Shown in pieces: positions 34,164 through 45,670 of a DNA stretch of 64,000 bases. The notes beneath the pieces were generated by a model. The model saw nothing but the letters and a program-made list of their open reading frames with translations, was not told the DNA's origin and ran no database searches. How positions within the stretch are numbered: the stretch's first letter is position 1; each line of letters starts with the position of its first letter. Source of the DNA: Diplolepis rosae (Eukaryota; Arthropoda; Insecta; Hymenoptera; Diplolepididae); assembly GCA_030998225.1 (NCBI GenBank), contig JAPYXD010000678.1:2886501-2950500 (forward strand), written 5' to 3'. A program made the position numbers and the translations under genes.

Positions 34164-36554
34164 ATGAATATACATGGATATTATGAAGAGTTACGACGCA
34201 CTTATGGCCCTAACTTCGTTGAATATGTCAAGGAATGGAAAAAACTAGGTATTACATTGGAAAGAAGAAAGATGCAGAGAAACTTCTTATTTAATTGTAA
34301 ATCAAGTAATGTCTTTCCACAACACATTTTAAATACTTGTTATGTTAATGTTAGATGCTTTTCTAGGAACGTTCAGACTAAGGTAGAAAAATCAATACAA
34401 CTTGTTAGTAAAAAAATTTTAGAACATGAAATCACAGATATTTTACAAGAAATTCAATATATACAAAAAGAAATTTCTATTCTGAAAAGTAAAATTATTA
34501 ATATTTCAACAATTGACTTTTTTACACAATTATACAATAAACAATTGCCAACTTTTAACAAAATTTCTCAAAACTCTTTCAATATGCTCAAAAATAAATT
34601 AGAAAACCTTAAAATTACACAATTACCTAAATTCATTACTGATAAAGAAAACTGGGTCGTGAATATTTCAAATAAACAGATCCCAAACAATGTCTTAGAA
34701 ATTCTTAGTCTTGGTGGTAAATTCAATTACATTCATACTAAAAATACTTTACCTATTAATAAAATTGTCACAAATATTGAATATAATTTGCATAATATCC
34801 CAATTATTGAAAGAAATAAAATAAGATGTGATATTTCATATTGGTTACAAAATTTAGCATTTAATGTAAATATTTATAATATGGGGTGTCTCAATCTAAC
34901 AACAAAAATTTCACAGACAAAAAACTTTATCAATAATAACAATGATCTTATAATTTTAAACGCAGACAAAAGTAATAAAACAGTCATTATGAATAAAACT
35001 GATTATAATATTAAAATATTCAATCTTTTATCTGACAGTTCTACATATATTAAATTAGATAAAGACCCTACTAATGATATTAATTTTGAATTAAATTCTA
35101 CTTTATTATTATGGAAAAGTAAAAAAATTATAAATGATAACACTTTCAAATATTTGCACTCAAACACTTGCAGTGCCCCTAAATTCTATGGTCTACCAAA
35201 ATTACATAAACCTAATTGTCCTCTAAGACCTATCACTTCTTTTATTGGCTCACCTACTTACAATTTATCAAAATGCATTTCTAAATCATTACAAAAAACT
35301 GTTGGATTGAATGAATTCTATATTAAAGACAGCTGGAGTTTCAAAAATAAAGTTAGCAATTTAACTATACCTAAAAACTTTACTATAATTTCTCTAGACA
35401 TTGTTTCTATGTATACTAGTATCACATGGGATTTGATTGTAAAATCAATCAAAAATAGATGGAAAAGTATCAAACCACATACATTTTTAAATTACAAAGA
35501 CTTTAATAATGCATTATTACTATGTTTAAACTCTGCTTACTGCAATTTTGATAATAATATTTATAAACAGATCAATGGTCTACCAATGGGTTCACCTCTT
35601 TCAGCCACTCTTGCTAATATTGTTATGGAAGAAGCTGAAACTAAAATCATTAATGAACTAACTTATTATATTAAATTTTACTATCGCTACATTGATGACA
35701 CATTGATCTGTCTACCAAAAAATAAAATTAATGATATTTTTGATAAATTTAATAATATACACCCGAATCTAGTTTTTACAAAAGAAAATTCTATTAATGA
35801 TAGCATTAATTTTCTTGATTTAAATATTAAGGTTGAAAATAATAAAATTGTTACAAACTGGTACCAAAAACCTATCTGGTCTGGACGTTACTTGAATTTC
35901 TATTCTAATCATAGCCTATCAAACAAAATTGGTATTATATACTCATTGACTGATAGAGCTATACTTTTATCACATGAAAAATACCACAATGAAAATTTGA
36001 TTTTAGTCAAAAATACCTTAATTAAAAATGGATATCCATTAACTTTATTAAATGAAAAAATTGCCAATAGATACAAGTATCTTATAAGTAATAAATATCA
36101 AAACAAAAAACTAACTGAAACTAATGAATCTAAAGAAAATAATAAAAAAATTATTACTTTACCCTATATTAATAATTTTCAAGAACAATTTCACAGAATA
36201 TTTAAAAATTCAAATTTACAAATCATCTTTAATTATGACAACACTATTCGGCAAAAGATACTTAAGTCTATTAAAACACCAACACCTACTAAATTTAAAT
36301 ACAACGTAGTTTATAAAATTGAATGTATACAATGCAACAGTTTATATATTGGTCAAACTTGTAGATTCTTACATAATAGAATGTTAGAACATGCTAGATC
36401 AATTAAAAATTACAATAGTAATAGTACTGCACTTGCACTACATGCTCATAAATTTAAACATAATTTTGATTTTAGTAAAGTTAAAATTTTAGAACATGAA
36501 CAAAATATAAAAAAAAAGACTTCTCCTAGAAATGATTCATATCCAAAAAAATAA
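34164..36554 (+). CDS. Penelope-like reverse transcriptase/GIY-YIG ORF, copy B
   Basis: This 796-codon frame encodes the Penelope-type retrotransposon protein, which copies element RNA by target-primed reverse transcription. The N-terminal ~330 residues are the conserved Penelope extension. The RT fingers/palm include LPKLHKP, NGLPMGSPLSA (from ~471) and the catalytic YIDD at 509-512. The GIY-YIG-type endonuclease region is at ~715-760 (YKIEC then LYIGQT). Compared with copy A, one extra A in the A-run near 36510 shifts the frame, replacing the last ~35 residues with a short SPRNDSYPKK tail. The catalytic core is otherwise intact. The start is the first ATG after the terminal region and matches copy C. 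Confidence 0.93.
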   Translation: MNIHGYYEELRRTYGPNFVEYVKEWKKLGITLERRKMQRNFLFNCKSSNVFPQHILNTCYVNVRCFSRNVQTKVEKSIQLVSKKILEHEITDILQEIQYIQKEISILKSKIINISTIDFFTQLYNKQLPTFNKISQNSFNMLKNKLENLKITQLPKFITDKENWVVNISNKQIPNNVLEILSLGGKFNYIHTKNTLPINKIVTNIEYNLHNIPIIERNKIRCDISYWLQNLAFNVNIYNMGCLNLTTKISQTKNFINNNNDLIILNADKSNKTVIMNKTDYNIKIFNLLSDSSTYIKLDKDPTNDINFELNSTLLLWKSKKIINDNTFKYLHSNTCSAPKFYGLPKLHKPNCPLRPITSFIGSPTYNLSKCISKSLQKTVGLNEFYIKDSWSFKNKVSNLTIPKNFTIISLDIVSMYTSITWDLIVKSIKNRWKSIKPHTFLNYKDFNNALLLCLNSAYCNFDNNIYKQINGLPMGSPLSATLANIVMEEAETKIINELTYYIKFYYRYIDDTLICLPKNKINDIFDKFNNIHPNLVFTKENSINDSINFLDLNIKVENNKIVTNWYQKPIWSGRYLNFYSNHSLSNKIGIIYSLTDRAILLSHEKYHNENLILVKNTLIKNGYPLTLLNEKIANRYKYLISNKYQNKKLTETNESKENNKKIITLPYINNFQEQFHRIFKNSNLQIIFNYDNTIRQKILKSIKTPTPTKFKYNVVYKIECIQCNSLYIGQTCRFLHNRMLEHARSIKNYNSNSTALALHAHKFKHNFDFSKVKILEHEQNIKKKTSPRNDSYPKK

Positions 36555-37473
36555 AAACTCTATTAACTTTAGAACGGATATTGAAAATCTCAGTGATATT
36601 TACTTTAATATAATCCAACTTGCCAAATAAATGTTTATTTTAATATTTAGCTATTTACTTTATAACTATCTACCTAATTAAAATTTTTGAATTTAAAAAT
36701 TTTTCCCGCCTTACAGCTATAATATCTATCTTAACCTTACATTTCGGGTACTTTTCAAATTAGTCGTCATGGACTCTCCATGAAATCAGTTAACAGCTCA
36801 TATACATAAATCAATCTTTTAAAATGAGTAAGTTTATTATATTTCATTTTTAGCATGTTTTAACATTTCAAATATAATTTTAATATTTTTTAATTGAGTA
36901 TTACTTGTGCTGAATTTTCTTGTTTTATTTATAGATTCCTAATACAATTGTAATATAAACTTAACCTCTTAAAGGTTAAGTTTACTATTTCTTTACATCT
37001 TACGATGAATTTTAAAACTGAAACCACAACATAACTGGATTTATCTACTGGCAAATTTTTCAAAAATTTTTTAATTCTTTTAATCAAGTTTATGCAACAT
37101 GAATATTATGATTACAATGAAGTATTAACTAAAGACTTCATCAATTTGTTATTTTCAACGAAAAATTTTTATACATAACCATGTGACGTCTTCTTTATAA
37201 ATTGTTTTGTTATAAACTCGAAATCCTCGCAACGTACTTTCTAAGTCTTGAAAAGGAATGAAGCTTCATTCGAAACGTCGACTGACTTGTTGAGGAAAAT
37301 AATAAATATTCTTTTTCAAAAGAATTTTTGAAACTGATCTATTAATTTTCTCAATATAACACCTTCACATATACCAGAAAGGCCATCATCTACGCTATTA
37401 ATATTTATACTGGTAACAACACAAATATATTTTCAAATTACTATACACTGGCCCTAAAACACATTTCATCAAA
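36555..37473 (+). mobile_element. Penelope 3' UTR and terminal region between copies B and C
   Basis: This carries the displaced C-terminal codons, a ~650-bp AT-rich untranslated region and the ~230-bp terminal region shared by all copies. It is near-identical to 39860-40746 and, inverted, to 31973-32745. It contains the GGTTAAGTTT hairpin-like segment near 36960-36985 and the hammerhead-like motif at 37244-37283. Confidence 0.85.
37244..37283 (+). ncRNA. Hammerhead-like motif, Penelope copy C
   Basis: Sequence and potential fold are identical to 33934-33973, with GAAAC-GTC and AGTC/GACT stem I conserved and the same degenerate first core box. Its location between tandem copies is where processing into monomers would occur if active. 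Confidence 0.5.
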
Positions 37474-39860
37474 ATGAATATACATGGATATTATGAAGAG
37501 TTACGACGCACTTATGGCCCTAACTTCGTTGAATATGTCAAGGAATGGAAAAAACTAGGTATTACATTGGAAAGAAGAAAGATGCAGAGAAACTTCTTAT
37601 TTAATTGTAAATCAAGTAATGTCCTTCCACAACACATTTTAAATACTTGTTATGTTAATGTTAGATGCTTTTCTAGGAACGTTCAGACTAAGGTAGAAAA
37701 ATCAATACAACTTTTTAGTAAAAAAATTTTAGAACATGAAATCACAGATATTATACAAGAAATTCAATATATACAAAAAGAAATTTCTATTCTGAAAAGT
37801 AAAATTATTAATATTTCAACAATTGACTTTTTTACACAATTATACATTAAACAATTGCCAACTTTTAACAAAATTTCTCAAAACTCTTTCAATATGCTCA
37901 AAAATAAATTAGAAAACCTCAAAATTACACAATTACCTAAATTCATTACTGATAAAGAAAACTGGGTCGTGAATATTTCAAATAAACAGATCCCAAACAA
38001 TGTCTTAGAAATTCTTAGTCTTGGTGGTAAATTCAATTACATTCATACTAAAAATACTTTACCTATTAATAAAATTGTCACAAATATTGAATATAATTTG
38101 CATAATATCCCAATTATTGAAAGAAATAAAATAAGATGTGATATTTCATATTGGTTACAAAATTTAGCATTTAATGTAAATATTTATAATATGGGGTGTC
38201 TCAATCTAACAACAAAAATTTCACAGACAAAAAACTTTATCAATAATAACAATGATCTTATAATTTTAAACGCAGACAAAAGTAATAAAACAGTCATTAT
38301 GAATAAAACTGATTATAATATTAAAATATTCAATCTTTTATCTGACAGTTCTACATATATTAAATTAGATAAAGACCCTACTAATGATATTAATTTTGAA
38401 TTAAAATCTACTTTATTATTATGGAAAAGTAAAAAAATTATAAATGATAACACTTTCAAATATTTGCACTCAAACACTTGCAGTGCCCCTAAATTCTATG
38501 GTCTACCAAAATTACATAAACCTAATTGTCCTCTAAGACCTATCACTTCTTTTATTGGCTCACCTACTTACAATTTATCAAAATGCATTTCTAAATCATT
38601 ACAAAAAACTGTTGGATTGAATGAATTCTATATTAAAGACAGCTGGAGTTTCAAAAATAAAGTTAGCAATTTAACTATACCTAAAAACTTTACTATAATT
38701 TCTCTAGACATTGTTTCTATGTATACTAGAATCACATTGGATTTGATTGTAAAATCAATCAAAAATAGATGGAAAAGTATCAAACCACATACATTTTTAA
38801 ATTACAAAGACTTTAATAATGCATTATTACTATGTTTAAACTCTGCTTACTGCAATTTTGATAATAATATTTATAAACAGATCAATGGTCTACCAATGGG
38901 TTCACCTCTTTCAGCCACTCTTGCTAATATTGTTATGGAAGAAGCTGAAACTAAAATCATTAATGAACTAACTTATTATATTAAATTTTACTATCGCTAC
39001 ATTGATGACACATTGATCTGTCTACCAAAAAATAAAATTAATGATATTTTTGATAAATTTAATAATATACACCCGAATCTAGTTTTTACAAAAGAAAATT
39101 CTATTAATGATAGCATTAATTTTCTTGATTTAAATATTAAGGTTGAAAATAATAAAATTGTTACAAACTGGTAACAAAAACCTATCTGGTCTGGACGTTA
39201 CTTGAATTTCTATTCTAATCATAGCCTATCAAACAAAATTGGTATTATATACTCATTGACTGATAGAGCTATACTTTTATCACATGAAAAATACCACAAT
39301 GAAAATTTGATTTTAGTCAAAAATACCTTAATTAAAAATGGATATCCATTAACTTTATTAAATGAAAAAATTGCCAATAGATACAAGTATCTTATAAGTA
39401 ATAAATATCAAAACAAAAAACTAACTGAAACTAATGAATCTAAAGAAAATAATTAAAAAATTATTACTTTACCCTATATTAATAATTTTCAAGAACAATT
39501 TCACAGAATATTTAAAAATTCAAATTTACAAATCATCTTTAATTATGACAACACTATTCGGCAAAAGATACTTAAGTCTATTAAAACACCAACACCTACT
39601 AAATTTAAATACAACGTAGTTTATAAAATTGAATGTATACAATGCAACAGTTTATATATTGGTCAAACTTGTAGATTCTTACATAATAGAATGTTAGAAC
39701 ATGCTAGATCAATTAAAAATTACAATAGTAATAGTACTGCACTTGCACTACATGCTCATAAATTTAAACATAATTTTGATTTTAGTAAAGTTAAAATTTT
39801 AGAACATGAACAAAATTTAAAAAAGACTTCTCCTAGAAATGATTCATATCCAAAAAAATA
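37474..39860 (+). pseudogene. Penelope-like ORF, copy C, with stops
   Basis: It is almost identical to copy B over the N-terminal 566 codons but is interrupted by TAA at 39172-39174 (in place of a Tyr codon, after the YIDD motif) and by TAA at 39452-39454. The A-run near 39820 is two bases shorter than in copy A, which also breaks the frame. Residue changes near the palm (for example ITWD to ITLD) add to the decay. It is not functional. Confidence 0.92.
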
Positions 39861-40550
39861 AAAACTCTATTAACTTTAGAACGGATATTGAAAATCTCAG
39901 TGATATTTACTTTAATATAATCCAACTTGCCAAATAAATGTTTATTTTAATATTTAGCTATTTACTTTATAACTATCTACCTAATTAAAATTTTTGAATT
40001 TAAAAATTTTTCCCGCCTTACAGCTATAATATCTATCTTAACCTTACATTTCGGGTACTTTTCAAATTAGTCGTCATGGACTCTCCATGAAATCAGTTAA
40101 CAGCTCATATACATAAATCAATCTTTTAAAATGAGTAAGTTTATTATATTTCATTTTTAGCATGTTTTAACATTTCAAATATAATTTTAATATTTTTTAA
40201 TTGAGTATTACTTGTGCTGAATTTTCTTGTTTTATTTATAGATTCCTAATACAATTGTAATATAAACTTAACCTCTTAAAGGTTAAGTTTACTATTTCTT
40301 TACATCTTACGATGAATTTTAAAACTGAAACCACAACATAACTGGATTTATCTACTGGCAAATTTTTCAAAAATTTTTTAATTCTTTTAATCAAGTTTAT
40401 GCAACATGAATATTATGATTACAATGAAGTATTAACTAAAGACTTCATCAATTTGTTATTTTCAACGAAAAATTTTTATACATAACCATGTGACGTCTTC
40501 TTTACAAATTGTTTTGTTATAAACTCGAAATCCTCGCAACGTACTTTCTA

Positions 40551-40590
40551 AGTCTTGAAAAGGAATGAAGCTTCATTCGAAACGTCGACT
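40551..40590 (+). ncRNA. Hammerhead-like motif, array 3' end
   Basis: This is the fourth copy of the Penelope terminal motif, inside the partial terminal region that ends the array at 40746. It has the same stems and core substitutions as the other copies. Confidence 0.45.
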
Positions 40591-40758
40591 GACTTGTTGA
40601 GGAAAATAATAAATATTCTTTTTCAAAAGAATTTTTGAAACTGATCTATTAATTTTCTCAATATAACACCTTCACATATACCAGAAAGGCCATCATCTAC
40701 GCTATTAATATTTATACTGGTAACAACACAAATATATTTTCAAATTATAAATACTATA

Positions 40759-42392
40759 AACAAACTTGGATAGCTACAAGTTACCATAGCCAGTGCAGAC
40801 GATATTTCTGAAAAGGATCTGAACCATTGTTTTTTCTAACTATGAAAAATATTTAAGGTGTCAGAGTCCAGAATTAATAATCAACCAAATCGATTTAATT
40901 ATTTTATATCGATATTTGATTTATTGGTGTCATGAAATATGATCCAAAAATTTCAACTATGTCAGAAATAACCATTTCATCACAAACTTCACTTGGCAAA
41001 AGGTAATAAGAAGTAGGCTACCAAGTAGGTAAGCAATCGGTAATTGCAAAATTACCGGTAAGCATGAATTCCTTCTAAAAATCAGGCCTCCCAGAAAAAT
41101 CCCAAAATCATCAAGATGCCCCACCTAAGCACCATCGATACAAGTCTATAAAACAAATCAGATAGAAATCAAAATTCGCAGTTACTCGAGCAACCTGGTA
41201 CTAACCAGAACTACTCGGACAGTAGAGAATGTAGTTTTTCTACTTTGCCCGTCCGCGGTTCGGAACAAGTACGTCCTATCACCTGGATAGTTGACTTAGA
41301 TTCGTAAAAAGGCCTAGCCAGGGCCACAAATTGGGGATTGCACTTGGGCGGACGTAAATACTTCTAAAATCTTTCCTCCGACGAAAGTCGTTCACGGGGT
41401 TGTCGCGTTAAAAAATTATACAAGTAAAATTTTTACCACTACGCTTCGCGCTGAAATAATATTTTGAGTGCGTCTGTGGTCGGTTAGCCGCGAGAGTTAA
41501 CTGTGCGTGTACAGCCTGGCGTTGAAAACCTAGCTAGTTAAATACTAACTAGCTAAGGAAATCTACATCTCGTCGAATCTCAAAACGACGAGGAGTATTT
41601 CCTTATAACCAGAAATAGGTTTATTGTGAGACAGGAGTGGCGAAGGACAGGCAATTTAAAAGTACTGCCTCCCTTCTAGTTCAAAGCTATCCATTTCTTT
41701 CCCACCTTAAAGCTATAAGGTTGAAGCAAAGAAAAAGGGTGTGTGCGCGAGTGAGTCGCGTAAGGACAAGGGTGGTTCCTTTTTGGAACCACGACAATCT
41801 CAAATCGAATTTGGCCCGGATCTCCAGGACTTCAGCAGCCAGAACGTATTCTCCTTCTTTGCTTTTGCTCCCAGGACATCCGGTAGGATTAAGAAACTAG
41901 AAAAAAACCCAAGAAGGCGGTAACGTATACTTTGTATCGTTCTAATTTACTTTTCCGTTTTAACTCATGTAAAAATGTTCACATCGGTTTGGTTGTTTTA
42001 TTTTCCTTAAAAATAAATTCTCTCTTTTTATGTATATGAATTTTAGCAGCTTGATTCAAACTTATTTGAAGCACCTTTCCCCTTTTCTTTCTTTCAAAAT
42101 TAAAAGTGATAAGCGTAGGCGTGTAGAATACACTCTCAGTCCGAGAGTAGAAGACCAGCGACCCCACATAATAATAAACGAATTTAGCTAATATTTATAT
42201 TAACTAAATTCGTCTAACTAAATACCTCCGCGTACTCATTATACTAATGAATCAAATATATTAAGGGTAATTGTTTTTTTACTTTTTATGCATTTTATTT
42301 AAATTAATAATAGCCGTACGTAACATTGATGAAGTATAACACATTTCAGTGCAATAAGCGTCAGATTTCCTTGAAACTCTGTAATCGGCTAG
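40759..42392. other. Intergenic block, partly GC-richer, unassigned
   Basis: From ~41190 to ~41930 the composition rises and overlapping frames of 60-87 codons occur in two registers, none with a recognised domain. The segment has features of a decayed LTR or an untranslated leader (polypurine runs, CTAGCTAGTTAAATAC-type repeats near 41530) but no paired repeat was found. A minus-strand 62-codon frame at 41979-42167 is featureless. Confidence 0.3.
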
Positions 42393-42790
42393 TCAGCAAT
42401 TTTCACTATTATATTCGTAATTAGCGTGTCGAAATACGTAAATATGGAGAGAATTCGAGATATTGTAACGAAAGTAGGAGTAGTAAAAGCGTTAGGTTTT
42501 CCCCATCGTGTTTCAAAAAAACCGTCCGATGCGCGGCAATGTTTCATGCTATAAACTTTTTCATCAAAATTTTCGAAAATATTAGTGCTATCGAAAACAA
42601 GTATGTGACATAAAAAATGTATTTTGATGAAGTCTATAAGTTATATTTGGAACATTTTGCATATTAGTTTTTCATGGTTTTTACCATGAAAATCGGCAAG
42701 TCGGCAATTCTCACTATTATATTCGTAATCAGCGCGTCGAATTCTTAAATACGGGGAGTTCGAAGAAAATCGGAGAATTCACCTATTGGG
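42393..42790 (+). repeat. ~300-bp repeat family, two partial units
   Basis: CACTATTATATTCGTAAT followed by AGCG(T/C)GTCGAA occurs at about 42407 and 42710, a period of ~302. The intervening sequence matches the inverted copies at 30340-30745. It is non-coding. Confidence 0.6.
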
Positions 42791-43192
42791 AACTGCACCC
42801 AAAAGAAGGAACAGGTTTTGGAAGAGGTTACAATCTTTTTTCTTTCCTCCTTTTTTGTTGGTTTCTCATAATCGTTGATCATAGGAAATTTTTTTGTTCC
42901 AAATTTGGTCGTTTTTTGTATTTTGAGAATTCGAACGGTTTTAAATTCTTGAAATTTTGAATCAACTCAATTACAAATAAAAACTTAGAATAATACCAAT
43001 GTAGGGGATGAAGGTTAAAATCAGGTGTGAAAGGTTTTCAATATTCGAAACATATAAGGTCCTAATGGGTTTTAGATTTGAGAAGCAGCAAATAAGGATT
43101 AATTCAGGTTTTAAATATTTCGACTAGTATCAAAGTAGGAGTATAAATGAGAAGAAGCAGGGGGTAAGCAGTACCTGAAAACGTTTTCAGGG

Positions 43193-44117
43193 ATTATTTT
43201 ATCATTAGCACAATAGGAATCTAGTACTGGGCCAGTACTAGAATTACTAGATTCGAAAACCTTTGAATATTAACATTTTTACGACCAAAGAACTTTATTT
43301 ATTGATGAACGCAGTGTTCACATTTGATTATACCAGTTTCGATCCTATATGGATCAGATCAAAAAGAAAATAACCAGAAGTTTTTCGTTCACATATAAGG
43401 CTATTTTATAATGTTGATAAAACTTACAATTTTAAGAAATTTGTAGCTATATATGTAAGACTTTCTACACAAAACTTTGTTATCTGGAAATTTTAAAAAA
43501 TAGAAGTCACTTTATATACGTCTTTATGATCATTATTGTCAAGAAGAAACATAAATTGTGTGCATATCTCAATCGAATCCGAAATTTAATTTTTTCAGAA
43601 ATAAAATACTAAAATTGACGAAATCAATTAAAAACAAGTATTTTCAAAACATATGTTGACAACATATTTTTAACGTACATGTACTTATTGGAAAAATTTG
43701 TTGAACATAAACCTCTCAGGATAGCATTTAAAAAAAATTGTCAGTCAGCAAAGCCACATGTCCCGAGTCGGATTTTAAAACAGTTCAGATAATTGTGTGA
43801 GATATTGCGGTAACAAAGCCCTTAAGAAAAGTTTTCAAAATTTAAACTTTGTTCGCGTTTTGTCATTAATAACCAATTGGGCATCCTTCTTTAACAATAA
43901 AAAAAAAAATTTACGGTCGGTTCGTTTGCAAATTTTTTTATGTTTTTTCATTTTATCCGGTTTGTTATTCACAGTGAATTCTAAATATTTTTTCAATTCG
44001 TGTTTCTGCATACTGGAATACTTCATTTTGAATTGCAAGCTATGAGATAAGTTTTTGATTTCTATGATAATCCTTATTTTAATTATCTCCTATATTTTAA
44101 TCTTATACAGAAATTTT
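43193..44117 (+). repeat. Retroelement-like repeat copy (d)
   Basis: Bases 43385-43450 match 28210-28260, and 43700-44117 match 27510-28050 (the palindrome arm) with moderate divergence. Bases 43193-43690 are also present, inverted, at 57050-57472. The copy stops at 44117, just before the hammerhead-like motif would begin, where a mariner fragment starts. A self-complementary CTAGTACTGGGCCAGTACTAG-like segment sits near 43230. Confidence 0.65.
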
Positions 44118-44815
44118 GAATTATACTCGGAAATACGAGTTCGGAAACTATTCAGATGATGCAGAAGGCCTTTGGGAATGAGTGTATGAGCAAAACACGA
44201 ATAAAAGAGTGGTATAATCGTTTCAAAGGAGGCCGCACTTCTGTTGATAGTGATTCTCGTTCTGGCCGACCTTCGACGACAAAAACATTGGATAATACTG
44301 AACGGGTGCGACTTGCGATTGAAGGTGATCGTCAATTAACTGTTCGCGAACTAGAAAATGATCTCGGAATACCGAAAACTACTGTTTAGAAAATTTGGAA
44401 CAAGATTTTAGGAATGACTCGCGTGTGTGCGGTGACTGGCTTCTTCACCACGATAACGCGCCAGCGCATTCATCGAATCTTGTGCAGCAGTTTCTGAGTA
44501 AACACAGTATCGCATTGCTTCGACAACCTCCGTACAGTCCCGACATAGCCCCCTGTGACTTTTAGCTGTTTCCAAAACTCACAAAACCACTTAAAGGAAA
44601 GCGATTCAATGACAAAACGACGGTTGAAAATGATGCGACGAGCGTACTCAAGGCCATCCCTAAAAGTGAGTTCTAGGACTGTTTCGAGAAGTCGAAACAT
44701 CGCTGGAACCGTGTTATTCAATCAAGTGGGGATTTTGAAGGATGCCACCCGCCCGATGATGAAGAATAACGCCAGCGCGGAGATATAAAGGTAGGCCCGA
44801 TATTTTCCGTACAGA
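44118..44815 (+). pseudogene. Mariner transposase relic with internal deletion
   Basis: The first part (44156-44389) encodes the paired helix-turn-helix region with EWYNRFKGGRTS and GRPST, ending at a stop. The second part (about 44433-44770) encodes HHDNAPAH and PPYSPDIAPCDF, with two in-frame stops. The first catalytic aspartate region is absent. The right terminus TACGAGGTCTGTACGG (minus-strand reading) lies at ~44800-44815. Confidence 0.85.
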
Positions 44816-44844
44816 CCTCGTATATGATTCTCTCACCTATATTT

Positions 44845-45670
44845 CAGGACCACTATTAAATGCTTTATGAGAGGTATAGGTTTTCTTTTACCTAGGTTTT
44901 TAGTAATTAATTAATTTAAAATTCATAATTATTATTGCAGATTCTTTTAAATAGTATTCTATGCTATATATCTCATGTTTGTGCTTTTTAATGACCTTAT
45001 TTTATTAGTTTAAAACGCGAAGACTCCTGAAAATTATATAATTATTAACACTCGCAATGAGTTTACTATTTATAATTTATAATATAGCTAATCTCAATTT
45101 CTTAATATTCACGAAGGCATGCATGACTCATTGTTAGTTCGGGATTCAGTTATAAAAAAACAAGTAAAATCCGCTTTCTGTTAATCTTATTATTCTTTAC
45201 TCAATAACGTTACTGTTCATATATCACTATTGAAAGAATGACTCAAAAAAAAGTCGGTGCTTCATAACCAGAATCATACTACTCATTAATGTAAATTGTG
45301 TGAAGATTACAAAATTTGTTCACCTGGTTTTATGAAGGAAAGCGAAATATTTTATGAAATATATCTATCTATGACGCAATGAATTTGCCTAAGAAATGAA
45401 AGCTTGGATCGAAAAGCCCCGGGTGAAAATCGTTTACGACTGCAACAGGGCTGTAGCTCGTCTAGAGACCTGAAACAAGCCTGAAGCAGGCCTGCATTCA
45501 ATCACACGCCTGCAACAGGCCTGCAGCGCACCCGCAGATTGGTATTTATTATTATTGTCAGAGTTCGCATGAGGAAAATTAATGGCGGGCCCTACCAGTT
45601 TAGTTACGCAAAATTTTTAACGACTGTCAAAGGAAATTTAATGATAGACCTTAACAAAGATCCGATTATA
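44845..45670 (+). repeat. Upstream block of the secreted gene (duplicated segment, copy 2)
   Basis: This segment aligns with 28706-29330 and, at its left end, with 58251-58402. Shared landmarks are GGCATGCATGACTCATTG and CCGCTTTCTGTTAATC. It is interrupted at ~45417-45536 by a CCTGCAACAGG word cassette. About 3 kb of later insertions separate it from the promoter-proximal part at 48.7 kb. Confidence 0.7.
45417..45536. repeat. Word cassette, GCCTGCAACAGGCC
   Basis: About 120 bases consist of variants of CCTGCAACAGGCCTGCAG between CGGGTG and CACCCG ends. The segment is absent from the aligned copies at 29.1 and 58.45 kb, so it is an insertion. Confidence 0.6.

Larger units (their letters stand above)
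31973..40746. mobile_element. Penelope-like element array (inverted partial + two tandem copies)
   Basis: The whole 8.77-kb block is flanked by ATAAATACTATA (31961-31972 and 40747-40758), a perfect 12-bp duplication, so it inserted as a unit or grew from one insertion. Order: copy A on the minus strand (31973 to ~33932, 5' truncated inside the reverse transcriptase), copy B on the plus strand (~33933-37240), copy C on the plus strand (~37241-40550), and a partial terminal region (40551-40746). Inverted partial copy next to tandem copies is the known Penelope arrangement. Confidence 0.93.
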
